Positions 17,819 to 26,005 of a DNA stretch of 64,000 nt are shown here, one piece after another. Source of the DNA: Glaciecola sp964446865 (lineage in GTDB: Bacteria > Pseudomonadota > Gammaproteobacteria > Enterobacterales > Alteromonadaceae); the NCBI GenBank assembly GCA_964446865.1, contig CAYURD010000002.1, positions 62,001 through 126,000 on the forward strand. The letters are read 5' to 3'. How positions within the stretch are numbered: position 1 is the first letter of the stretch; the number at the start of each line of letters is the position of its first letter. A model generated the notes under the pieces. It had not been told where the DNA came from. It was given only the letters and a program-made list of their open reading frames with translations, and ran no database searches. Position numbers and translations under genes: made by a program.

Positions 17819-18997
17819 TTATTTTTTAAGCAGTGCTTTTATGCCGTCAGTTAACCCTTCGATGGTTAAAGGATACATCTTATCGTGCATAAGTTCTTTG
17901 ATTATTTGAATCGAAGCATGATAGTGCCAATACGCTTGGGGTTGCGGGTTGAGCCATATCGCATAATCAAAATGATTGGTGATGCGCTGCATCCAAATAG
18001 CGCCAGACTCCTCATTCCAATACTCAACACTTCCACCAGGATAGGTTATTTCATATGGTCCCATTGTCGCATCGCCAACAAAGACTACTTTATAGTCGGC
18101 TCCGTATTTATGCAGTATCGAATAAACGTCTGTGACTGCGTCGTGTCGACGATTGTTGTCTTTCCATACGCCTTCATACACGCAGTTGTGAAAATAGAAA
18201 AATTCAATGTGCTTAAATTCGGTATGCGCGGCAGAAAACAACTCTTCACATTGTTGAATGTGTGGGTCCATCGAACCACCCACATCAAAAAACAAAAGTA
18301 GTTTTACCGCATTGTGTCTTTCAGGCGCCATTTTAATATCAAGGTAACCCGCATTGCGCGCTGTTGAGCTAATGGTATCACTAACATCTAATTCTTCACT
18401 TAAACCGGTACGGGCAAATTTACGCAGCCGCCTAAGTGCTACTTTAATATTTCGAGTGCCTAATTCAACGTCATTTGATAGGTTTTTAAACTTACGTTCA
18501 TCCCATACCTTTACCGCCGAATTATTGCGGTTTTTATCCTGCCCTATTCTAACGCCTTCTGGGTTATAACCATTCGCCCCAAAAGGAGAAGTGCCGCCTG
18601 TGCCTATCCATTTATTACCGCCCTCATGACGCTTTTCTTGCTCATTTAAACGCTCTTGTAAAGTCTCCATTAATTTATCGAGACCGCCCAAGGCTTCAAC
18701 TTTGCTTTTTTCTTCTTCGCTCAGTATTTTTTCAAGCGCATTTTTTAGCCACTCATCGGGTATCGTTTCATCAAACAAATTGATTGCTTGCACACCTTTA
18801 AAATATTCAGCAAAGGCCTTGTCAAATTTATCAAACTGGCTTTCATCTTTTATTAACACCGTACGACTGAGTAAATAAAACTCATCCATATCGGCATACA
18901 CAAGCTTTGCTTTTAACACTGCATGTAAATCTAGAAACTCAGTAATGCTGGTTTTGACTTTGTGCTTACGCAGTGTAAAAAAGAAATCAATTAACAT
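17819..18997 (-). CDS. VWA-domain protein of the CoxE-like type
   Basis: 392 residues. An N-terminal helical region (1-190) leads to a C-terminal von Willebrand factor A domain. The metal-ion-dependent adhesion site reads FFDVGGSMD, with Asp238 and Ser242 present but Gly240 where the canonical DxSxS motif has Ser; a later GDATM could supply the remaining ligands. Proteins of this kind pair with MoxR AAA+ ATPases, as here: the moxR stop and this start overlap as TAATG. The pair is expected to act as a chaperone for cofactor insertion or complex maturation; the client is unknown. No signal peptide is seen. Confidence 0.82.
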   Translation of the reverse strand: MLIDFFFTLRKHKVKTSITEFLDLHAVLKAKLVYADMDEFYLLSRTVLIKDESQFDKFDKAFAEYFKGVQAINLFDETIPDEWLKNALEKILSEEEKSKVEALGGLDKLMETLQERLNEQEKRHEGGNKWIGTGGTSPFGANGYNPEGVRIGQDKNRNNSAVKVWDERKFKNLSNDVELGTRNIKVALRRLRKFARTGLSEELDVSDTISSTARNAGYLDIKMAPERHNAVKLLLFFDVGGSMDPHIQQCEELFSAAHTEFKHIEFFYFHNCVYEGVWKDNNRRHDAVTDVYSILHKYGADYKVVFVGDATMGPYEITYPGGSVEYWNEESGAIWMQRITNHFDYAIWLNPQPQAYWHYHASIQIIKELMHDKMYPLTIEGLTDGIKALLKK

Positions 18998-19833
18998 TAG
19001 CGACGAGCCATAAACATTAGTTTTTCGAATAAATGAATATCTTGCTCATTTTTCAGCAAGGCACCATACAATGGCGGCAAGGCATTTTTAGCATCTTTAT
19101 CCTGTAAAACATCGGCAGGAATATCGTCGGCAACCAAGAGCTTTAACCAATCAATTAATTCAGAGGTTGATGGACGTTTTTTTAGACCGCCAACCTCACG
19201 AATTTGAAAGAATGAGGCTAGCGCTTGGTCAAGTAACTCTTTTTTGATGTTTGGATAATGTACTTTTACAATCTGTTGCATCTGGGCTTGGTCAGGGAAC
19301 TCGATATAATGAAAAAAGCAGCGTCTTAAAAATGCATCTGGCAACTCTTTTTCATTATTTGATGTGATGATGACAATTGGGCGCTGCTTAGCGACAACGC
19401 GCTCTTGAGTTTCGTATACAAAAAACTCCATCTTATCGAGTTCGAGCAATAGATCGTTTGGAAACTCAATATCAGCTTTGTCTATTTCATCAATAAGTAG
19501 TACGGGACGTTTTTGTGCGGTAAATGCCTGCCATAATTTGCCTTTCACAATATAGTTTTTGATATCTTTTACCCGTTCATCACCTAATTGTGAGTCGCGT
19601 AAGCGAGATACGGCATCATATTCATAAAGCCCCTGTTGCGCTTTTGTTGTTGATTTTATATGCCATTGCAATAAATCGGTCCCTAATGCACTCGCCAGCT
19701 CTTGTGCAAGCATGGTTTTGCCCGTGCCGGGTTCACCCTTTATTAATAACGGTTTTTCTAAAGTGATTGCTGCGTTTACTGCAAGTTGCAACTGCTCGCT
19801 GGCGATGTAATCGTTAGTACCCGTAAAACTCAT
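18997..19833 (-). CDS. MoxR-family AAA+ ATPase
   Basis: 278 residues from the preferred ATG at 19833, which has AGGA seven bases upstream and begins MSFTGTNDYIASEQL; the reading frame extends 25 codons further (to 19908) but that extension lacks family resemblance. Walker A is GEPGTGKTM (about residues 32-40), Walker B LLIDEIDKAD, sensor 1 IITSNNEKELPDAFLRRC with the arginine finger. MoxR ATPases remodel or activate partner proteins together with VWA proteins. It heads a four-gene, tightly spaced operon: moxR, VWA, rluF, MATE. Confidence 0.9.
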   Translation of the reverse strand: MSFTGTNDYIASEQLQLAVNAAITLEKPLLIKGEPGTGKTMLAQELASALGTDLLQWHIKSTTKAQQGLYEYDAVSRLRDSQLGDERVKDIKNYIVKGKLWQAFTAQKRPVLLIDEIDKADIEFPNDLLLELDKMEFFVYETQERVVAKQRPIVIITSNNEKELPDAFLRRCFFHYIEFPDQAQMQQIVKVHYPNIKKELLDQALASFFQIREVGGLKKRPSTSELIDWLKLLVADDIPADVLQDKDAKNALPPLYGALLKNEQDIHLFEKLMFMARR

Positions 19834-20233
19834 AATAATCCTATTTTTTGAATGGCTTGAATGATTAATCTGCATTACAGGGTCTATACATATGTCGTTT
19901 CTTGCCAAAAGAAGACTTATTGTATTAAATAAGTTCTGGCTTTAGTTCTGTATTGCGATGACGTACGTATATTGACCTGAATAAGTTATAGCAAAAAAAC
20001 ACTAAGCTTTTTTGCTATTTCAGCATATTCTTATAACACACACGATTATTGTACGAAGCATACGTGTATTACGACAGTAAAGATTATTAATAGCTGTGAC
20101 TAAAAATTAATGATACTAGCGCCCAATAAAAGGGTGAACATAAGTCACATTTTTGTGATAGCAGTTCATTAGTTTCAAATCATTGCATTGTTAAAACGAT
20201 AAAATATCGGATAAAAATATAAGGACCACCCGC
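19834..20233. other. Divergent intergenic region moxR/cysK
   Basis: 400 bases with no credible gene. A long A/T-rich inverted repeat lies at 19988-20018: ATAGCAAAAAA and TTTTTTGCTAT, 11 exact pairs around a 9-nt loop. Since the flanking genes diverge, it is not at a gene end; it may mark the end of an unseen short transcript or be regulatory. A possible cysK promoter is TTGTTA with a 17-bp spacer to ATAAAA shortly before the AAGGACC ribosome binding site. Confidence 0.5.
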
Positions 20234-21199
20234 ATGAATGTATTTGAAGATAGCTCGTTAGCCATTGGCAATACGCCACTAGTTAAGCTAAACCGCGTAG
20301 TATCAGGCAACGTCTACGCTAAAATTGAATCGCGCAATCCAAGCTTTAGTGTAAAGTGCCGAATTGGCGCAAACATGATTTGGGATGCTGAAAAAAGCGG
20401 CGCCTTGACCAAAGATAAAGAGATTATAGAAGCGACCAGTGGAAATACAGGGATTGCCTTGGCGTTTGTCGCCGCTTCACGCGGATACAAAATCACATTG
20501 ACCATGCCAGCTAGCATGAGTTTAGAGCGCAGAAAGTTATTAAAAGCACTTGGCGCAACGCTAGTATTAACTGAGCCACCAAAAGGCATGAAAGGCGCGG
20601 TTGCCAAAGTTGAAGAGTTGATGGCTGCAAACCCAAATAAATATGTGGCAATGAATCAGTTTGACAACCCTGCAAACCCAGAAATTCACGAACAAACCAC
20701 CGGACCAGAAATATGGGACGCTACCGACGGTAAAGTAGATGCGTTTATTGCTGGCGTAGGTACAGGTGGCACCATTACTGGTACATCTCGTTATCTAAAA
20801 AATACCAAAGGTAAAGCCATTACCACAGTCGCTGTTGAGCCCGCTGACTCGCCAGTGATAAAACAAGCACTAGCGGGTGAAGAAATAAAACCTGCTCCAC
20901 ACAAAATACAAGGGATTGGTGCTGGCTTTATTCCTGGGAATCTTGACTTAGATATTATTGATGAAGTAGAGCAAGTGACCAACGAAGAATGCATGGAAAT
21001 GTCTCAGCGCCTGATGAAAGAAGAAGGCATATTAGCGGGAATTTCATCGGGTGCCGCCGTTGTTGCCGCAGAGCGCTTTGCTTCAAGACCTGAAAACAAA
21101 GATAAAGTGGTTGTTGTATTACTTGCATCGGGTACAGAGCGTTACTTAAGCTCACCTTTATTTGCAGGACAATTTTCTGAATTAGAAGAAGTACAATAG
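20234..21199 (+). CDS. cysK: Cysteine synthase A (O-acetylserine sulfhydrylase)
   Basis: 321 residues, nearly the length of E. coli CysK (323) and very similar to it. The enzyme makes L-cysteine from O-acetylserine and sulfide with pyridoxal phosphate. The Schiff-base lysine is Lys41 in NPSFSVKCR; the substrate loop TSGNTG, the phosphate-binding GTGGTITG and the closing SSGAA motif are all present. AAGGACC precedes the ATG. It is monocistronic, with a terminator directly downstream. Confidence 0.97.
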   Translation: MNVFEDSSLAIGNTPLVKLNRVVSGNVYAKIESRNPSFSVKCRIGANMIWDAEKSGALTKDKEIIEATSGNTGIALAFVAASRGYKITLTMPASMSLERRKLLKALGATLVLTEPPKGMKGAVAKVEELMAANPNKYVAMNQFDNPANPEIHEQTTGPEIWDATDGKVDAFIAGVGTGGTITGTSRYLKNTKGKAITTVAVEPADSPVIKQALAGEEIKPAPHKIQGIGAGFIPGNLDLDIIDEVEQVTNEECMEMSQRLMKEEGILAGISSGAAVVAAERFASRPENKDKVVVVLLASGTERYLSSPLFAGQFSELEEVQ

Positions 21200-21727
21200 T
21201 CTCAATAAGCAATTAATGACGAAAATTCGTCGTTAAATAACCGAAACAAAGCTGCTCATAAAAAGGCAGCTTTTTTATTAGCATTGTACTGTTTGTTTTT
21301 TACACTACACATTTTGAGAATTAACACACTGATAACACACCATATTGAACATTCACACTATGAATAGTCGTAAATTAAATTTATTTATAGGTAAAATATT
21401 TAAAAAGATACTCAATTTTTGACGATGGATTTTTATCGTAAACTTTTCTCTGCACAACTAAAAACGCTCACTAAAAATCAATAACCATCTGATATTTATA
21501 ATTTTATTTCTCCCGCGTAATAACTAGATTAAACGTACATCCACATTTTTACGAGCTTAATTTTCTCAATATGTAAATGGTCGCAATGGCCAATTTGTCG
21601 CTACCCCACTATTTAGCCCATCACATACTCTAAGATCAGACTAAAGTCACAATTGTAAGCACTTAGTCATTTACTTAGTATGGCGCCCGAAAATGTTAGC
21701 AACGACACAGATCAGGAATCATTGAAG
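21200..21727. other. Intergenic region cysK/nhaD
   Basis: About 530 bases, AT-rich. It starts with the cysK terminator. The remainder shows no ORF of note and no riboswitch I can recognise; a weak hairpin GGTC/GGCC lies near 21578-21590. The nhaD promoter must be here, but I cannot choose a box pair. Confidence 0.5.
21248..21277 (+). terminator. Terminator of cysK
   Basis: AAAGCTGC (21248-21255) pairs with GCAGCTTT (21266-21273) and is followed by a run of T ending near 21277. It sits about 50 bases beyond the cysK stop. Confidence 0.85.
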
Positions 21728-23167
21728 ATGCCAATTCTCAAGTTCATATCACTTTGTTTAGTATGCCTATTATTGACGCTAAGCCCTTATGTAAACGCTT
21801 CAACAGGTGCACTAGATATTACGCTTACCCTCACCAGCCTTGCCTGTATTGTGGTCTTCGTTTTTGCTTACATATTGGTTATTTTGGAAGAGCAAATTCA
21901 CCTAGCTAAATCCAAACCGGTACTAGTCGCCGCCGGTATTATTTGGATATTAATTGCTTATCAATATTCGTCTATGGGTTTATCAGCGCAAAGCACTGAG
22001 GCATTTAGGCATGCACTCTTAGAATTTGCTGAGTTAATGCTGTTTTTGTTGGTGGCAATGACTTATATCAATGCGCTTGAAGAGCGTCGACTCTTTGATG
22101 GTTTGCGCGAGTGGATGGTACAAAAAGGCTTCAGTTATAAACAACTTTTTTGGATAAGTGGCGTGCTTGCCTTTTTTATCTCTCCCATTGCCGACAATTT
22201 AACAACGGCACTTCTGTTATGTGCGGTCGTCATGAAAGTTGCCGATGGCGATAAAAAGTTCATTGCGATGAGCTGCGTCAATATTGTTGTAGCGGCTAAT
22301 GCTGGTGGCGCATTTAGTCCATTTGGAGACATTACAACCTTAATGGTTTGGCAGGCAAACGTGATTGAATTTACGGGCTTTTTGGCATTGTTCTTTCCTT
22401 CTTTAGCTAGCTATATTGTCCCTGCTGTTTTTATGTCCTTTTTTATTGAAGATAAGAAACCGAATAATCAAGGTGCAGAAGTTGAACTAAAACGCGGTGC
22501 TCTGCGCATACTTTCTTTATTTTTATTAACAATCGCCACTGCCGTCACCTTAAAAACAGCCTTTGGTTTACCTCCTGTTTTAGGAATGATGCTGGGTCTA
22601 GGGTATTTACAGTTTTTTGGGTATTTTTTGCGACAAACGCTACCGGGTTCGTTAGCTCGCAAACGCGCTCTCGCTGAAAGAGACGGCGATTTGGATAAGC
22701 TTGATAGGCTTGGTTCAGTGGTGCCATTTGATGTATTTAGCCGAGTCAGTCGCGCTGAATGGGATACGCTTTTGTTTTTTTACGGCGTTGTTATGTGCGT
22801 AGGAGGTTTAGGGTTTATTGGCTATTTGTCGATTATGTCTGATGTACTTTATAACGATTGGAACGCTACCGGCGCAAATATCACCCTAGGCGTAGTGTCG
22901 GCTGTAATAGATAACATTCCTGTGATGTTTGCAGTATTAACCATGATGCCCGACATGTCTGAGGGTCAATGGTTACTTATTACGTTAACGGCGGGTATAG
23001 GCGGGAGTCTATTATCAATTGGATCTGCGGCTGGCGTAGCCTTAATGGGGCAAGCGAGAGCTTACTATACCTTTATGAGTCACTTAAAATGGACCCCTAT
23101 TATCGCGGTTGGCTATGCCGTTGGTGTTGCTTTGCATTTATTAATCAACGCTAGTTTGTTCACCTAG
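21728..23167 (+). CDS. nhaD: NhaD-type Na+/H+ antiporter
   Basis: 479 residues from the ATG at 21728; the frame can be extended to an ATG at 21680, but the shorter form begins with a signal-like hydrophobic stretch (MPILKFISLCLVCLLL) as in other NhaD proteins. About 12-13 membrane segments of the ArsB/NhaD ion-transporter fold. Conserved pieces: FFISPIADNLTTALL and ANAGGAFSPFGDITTLMVW, both core helical hairpin motifs of NhaD, and a second DNIPVMFAVLTM repeat near the C-terminus. It exports Na+ (and Li+) in exchange for protons, fitting a marine cell. Confidence 0.93.
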   Translation: MPILKFISLCLVCLLLTLSPYVNASTGALDITLTLTSLACIVVFVFAYILVILEEQIHLAKSKPVLVAAGIIWILIAYQYSSMGLSAQSTEAFRHALLEFAELMLFLLVAMTYINALEERRLFDGLREWMVQKGFSYKQLFWISGVLAFFISPIADNLTTALLLCAVVMKVADGDKKFIAMSCVNIVVAANAGGAFSPFGDITTLMVWQANVIEFTGFLALFFPSLASYIVPAVFMSFFIEDKKPNNQGAEVELKRGALRILSLFLLTIATAVTLKTAFGLPPVLGMMLGLGYLQFFGYFLRQTLPGSLARKRALAERDGDLDKLDRLGSVVPFDVFSRVSRAEWDTLLFFYGVVMCVGGLGFIGYLSIMSDVLYNDWNATGANITLGVVSAVIDNIPVMFAVLTMMPDMSEGQWLLITLTAGIGGSLLSIGSAAGVALMGQARAYYTFMSHLKWTPIIAVGYAVGVALHLLINASLFT

Positions 23168-23197
23168 CATTCAAATATTCTCAAGATGCAAATCGAC

Positions 23198-23241
23198 TAG
23201 GCTTAGTCTATCCTTAAAGGATAATTAAAATACTAAGCCTA
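23198..23241. promoter_or_regulatory. Nested inverted repeats between nhaD and the GH5 gene
   Basis: Outer arms TAGGCTTAGT (23198-23207) and ACTAAGCCTA (23232-23241) are exact complements; inside, TATCCTT (23209-23215) and AAGGATA (23217-23223) pair again. The element ends 15 bases before the GH5 ATG. No T-tract follows on the plus strand, so an operator or a 5' RNA structure for the glycosidase is as likely as an nhaD terminator. Confidence 0.45.
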
Positions 23242-23256
23242 AACGAGAACATTGCG

Positions 23257-24360
23257 ATGCTCAAAAAAGTTACTTTTTTACTTTTCATTTTTCTTATTGT
23301 GTGTAGTCAAGCTATGGCTTTGCAGTCTAATGCAGATGCCATCGTTAAGTGGCCTAATCTACAGCCACCACCACAAATAGACCCATCAACACTTAAAGCA
23401 CAGAGTTATATCAGTGTAAAAGGCAATCGTTTTATTGACGAAAATGGCAATACCTTTTTGTTTAAGGGCATGAACATTGCTGCGCCTGACAAACTCATCA
23501 AAGAAGGACAATGGAACAAAGCACTTTTTGAAGAGTTAAAAGACTGGGGCGTGAATACCATTCGATTACCTATTCATCCTATTGGCTGGCGCTTATCGGG
23601 CGCGAATGAATACATAAAGATGATTGACGAGGCAGTGTTATGGGCAAATGACTTGGGCATATATTTAATTATTGATTGGCATTCAATTGGCTATTTGCCT
23701 GATGGCTTGTTTCAACACCCCATGTATCATACTGATGAACAAGAAACGCTTCAGTTTTGGCAAACCATTAGCAATCGATATCAAAACATTCCCACTATCG
23801 CCCTTTACGAAATATTTAACGAGCCGACCGATATTAATGGCAAAGCAGGCAGCGCTGATTGGCAAGAATGGAAAACCTTCAATGAAAAAGTCATCGACCT
23901 CATATACGCGCACGATAAAACCGTGATCCCATTGGTAGCGGGTTTTGATTGGGCTTATGACTTAAGCTCAGTGATTGACAATCCTGTAACGCGCGATGGT
24001 ATCGCCTATGTATCTCATCCCTACCCACAAAAAGAAAGACCAAGCGTAAGATCTAAAGAAACACTATATCCACGATGGGACAAGGCATTTGGCCATGTCG
24101 CCGCCACCTACCCTGTCGTGGTCACAGAATTTGGCTGGGTACAACCCGACGGTTACGGCGCTCACATTCCCGTAAAAGACGACGGTTCGTATGGTCCAAT
24201 GATCATAGACTACATGGATGAGCGAGGCATAAGCTGGACAGGTTGGGTGTTTGACCCTTCGTGGTCACCTACCATGATCCACGATTGGGATTTTAGGCCT
24301 ACCGAGCAGGGAGCATTTTTTAAGGATGTACTGCAAGGGAAATACCAACCCAGCCCTTAA
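23257..24360 (+). CDS. Exported glycoside hydrolase family 5 (endoglucanase-like)
   Basis: 367 residues with a Sec signal peptide (about 1-21, ending QAMA). The TIM-barrel GH5 signatures are clear: WGVNTIRLPIHP, LIIDWHSIG, acid/base Glu189 in EIFNEPTD and nucleophile Glu291 in VVTEFGW, followed by SWTGWVFDPSW. Such enzymes cut beta-1,4 (or beta-1,3/1,6) glucans or mannans; the subfamily and substrate cannot be fixed here. There is no carbohydrate-binding module. It lies between nhaD and a small lipoprotein gene, with no polysaccharide-utilisation genes adjacent. Ribosome binding site GAGAA. Confidence 0.88.
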   Translation: MLKKVTFLLFIFLIVCSQAMALQSNADAIVKWPNLQPPPQIDPSTLKAQSYISVKGNRFIDENGNTFLFKGMNIAAPDKLIKEGQWNKALFEELKDWGVNTIRLPIHPIGWRLSGANEYIKMIDEAVLWANDLGIYLIIDWHSIGYLPDGLFQHPMYHTDEQETLQFWQTISNRYQNIPTIALYEIFNEPTDINGKAGSADWQEWKTFNEKVIDLIYAHDKTVIPLVAGFDWAYDLSSVIDNPVTRDGIAYVSHPYPQKERPSVRSKETLYPRWDKAFGHVAATYPVVVTEFGWVQPDGYGAHIPVKDDGSYGPMIIDYMDERGISWTGWVFDPSWSPTMIHDWDFRPTEQGAFFKDVLQGKYQPSP

Positions 24361-24448
24361 AAATATCAATACAAAATAAGCAGATACTCAAGCTTTATTG
24401 CCCTTCGCCGTTAACCATAGAGTTATAGTGAAAGTGGTAGGAATTAGA

Positions 24449-24898
24449 ATGAAACATATTTTGGTATGCTTAATGGCGATAAGCTGTTTATTTGCTTGTA
24501 GTTCAGATAAAGAAAAAGTCAGCGCTGGTAAATACGGCATGATGAGCGATGATACTCCACAATATGCAGCCGTTCTTTTTATGCGCGCTATATACAACGA
24601 AGATAGCTTAGACAAAGCAATTGAAATGAGCACTGAGCGTTTTGCTCGCATCTTAAAAGGTCATCACACTAACAAAAACGTCCAGCGTCAAGTGTTTAAT
24701 CTACGCCTTGACTCTATGAGTTCAGAGCCTGTTTCGGGTGGAAGTTTATTATTTAACGAGAAACAGACAAAAGCCAAAATCGATATGAAGATTGAAGGCA
24801 AATATGATGGCGATAAAGTCCTTGACCTCAAAACACTCTCTATGGTTAAGATTAAAGGAGAATGGAAAGTGGAGAGCGTTAGAGATGGTTACCGCTAA
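24449..24898 (+). CDS. Small predicted lipoprotein
   Basis: 149 residues from the ATG at 24449, which has AGGAATTAGA as ribosome binding site; the frame opens at 24398 but the upstream part is not plausible protein. The N-terminus MKHILVCLMAISCLFACSS has a lipobox ending FAC, so Cys17 should be lipidated. The rest is a compact alpha+beta domain with DTPQYAAVLFMRAIYNEDSLDKAI and a terminal KIKGEWKVESVRDGY, resembling NTF2/DUF4878-like small domains. Function unknown; 50 bases separate the upstream stop from the ribosome binding site region, so co-transcription with the GH5 gene is possible. Confidence 0.7.
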   Translation: MKHILVCLMAISCLFACSSDKEKVSAGKYGMMSDDTPQYAAVLFMRAIYNEDSLDKAIEMSTERFARILKGHHTNKNVQRQVFNLRLDSMSSEPVSGGSLLFNEKQTKAKIDMKIEGKYDGDKVLDLKTLSMVKIKGEWKVESVRDGYR

Positions 24899-25070
24899 GA
24901 CTTTGCACTTGCTTGTTTTATGACATATGCATATCATCCATTCCACCTTTCACTAATTAAAGACGTAAGCGGTATTTGGTAGTGCCACACACATAATGTG
25001 TAAAGCACAAATCTTTTAAAGACCTTAAAAACCAATAGCGACTTACCGAACTTTTACGTTTTCTATTACG

Positions 25071-25988
25071 ATGCCATTGAAATACATAGCGGCTACGCTT
25101 GTCGCCCTAATCGCTTTTGCGGGAAATTCTGTTTTGTGCCGGTTAGCCTTAGGCAACGGTAATATTGATGCTACGAGTTTTACCATCGTTAGGCTGGTGT
25201 CGGGTGGCCTAGTGTTATATCTAATTGTGATTGGTATGTCTTTTTTTAGTCCTAAACACCAAATCGCTAGACAAAGTGCCAATACGAAAACTGCTTCGCG
25301 CTCAATGTTGAATTTATCCAGAAAAAGAATATTGTCTGCGGTCATGCTTTTTGTATACGCTGCTGGGTTTTCGTATGCTTACATTGAACTTGATACTGGC
25401 GTTGGCGCATTGGTGCTGTTTGGTTGCGTTCAGCTCACTATGATATCTCGCAGTATTTACAATAAACAACATTTACTGTGGCAACAATGGCTTGGATTGT
25501 TCTTAGCGTTTTCAGGCTTGGTATACCTCATCCATTCACAGCAATCTTTGGGCGATGCAAATGTGTCTTTGTTAGGGTTTATATTGATGATTGTCGCGGG
25601 TATGGCGTGGGCGATGTATACAGTATTAGGACAAGGTTCTGCATATCCTATTTTGGATACGAAAACTAACTTTTTGATCTCCATTCCATTTTGTTTACTG
25701 TTAGTGCCAATTTATCTTATGCTGCCATTTTCAATCAGTAGCGAAGGCCTATTGTTGGCAGTATTGTCGGGCGCGGCTACTTCTGCCATTGGATACGCTA
25801 TTTGGTATTACGCCTTAGAAGGCTTAAACAGTGTTAGCGCGGGCGTTGTGCAGCTGTTAGTGCCGGTTATCGCCGCTATTGGTGGTGCGATTTGGGCAGC
25901 AGAAGCGATGACAACACCGCTTATATTGTCGCAACTTGTCATTTTAGGCGGTATAGCGCTAGTGATGTTTACTCGTCAAAAAACCTGA
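25071..25988 (+). CDS. EamA/DMT-family transporter
   Basis: 305 residues with ten predicted membrane segments in two EamA repeats (about 5-130 and 150-300). Typical stretches are FAGNSVLCRLALG near the start, GVGALVLFGCVQLTMI and, in the second repeat, YYALEGLNSVSAGVVQLLVPVIAA. Members export amino acids, nucleobases or other metabolites; the substrate is not inferable. A polar stretch at 55-80 is longer than usual in the second loop. It converges with ggt, the two stops being 17 bases apart. Confidence 0.85.
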   Translation: MPLKYIAATLVALIAFAGNSVLCRLALGNGNIDATSFTIVRLVSGGLVLYLIVIGMSFFSPKHQIARQSANTKTASRSMLNLSRKRILSAVMLFVYAAGFSYAYIELDTGVGALVLFGCVQLTMISRSIYNKQHLLWQQWLGLFLAFSGLVYLIHSQQSLGDANVSLLGFILMIVAGMAWAMYTVLGQGSAYPILDTKTNFLISIPFCLLLVPIYLMLPFSISSEGLLLAVLSGAATSAIGYAIWYYALEGLNSVSAGVVQLLVPVIAAIGGAIWAAEAMTTPLILSQLVILGGIALVMFTRQKT

Positions 25989-26005
25989 TTGTGCTGCTAT
26001 GCGTA

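Noticed and set aside
21577..21600. Na+/Li+ riboswitch before nhaD
   Set aside because: Only a short wobble hairpin is seen; none of the conserved blocks of the known nhaA or DUF1646 motifs is recognisable by eye.
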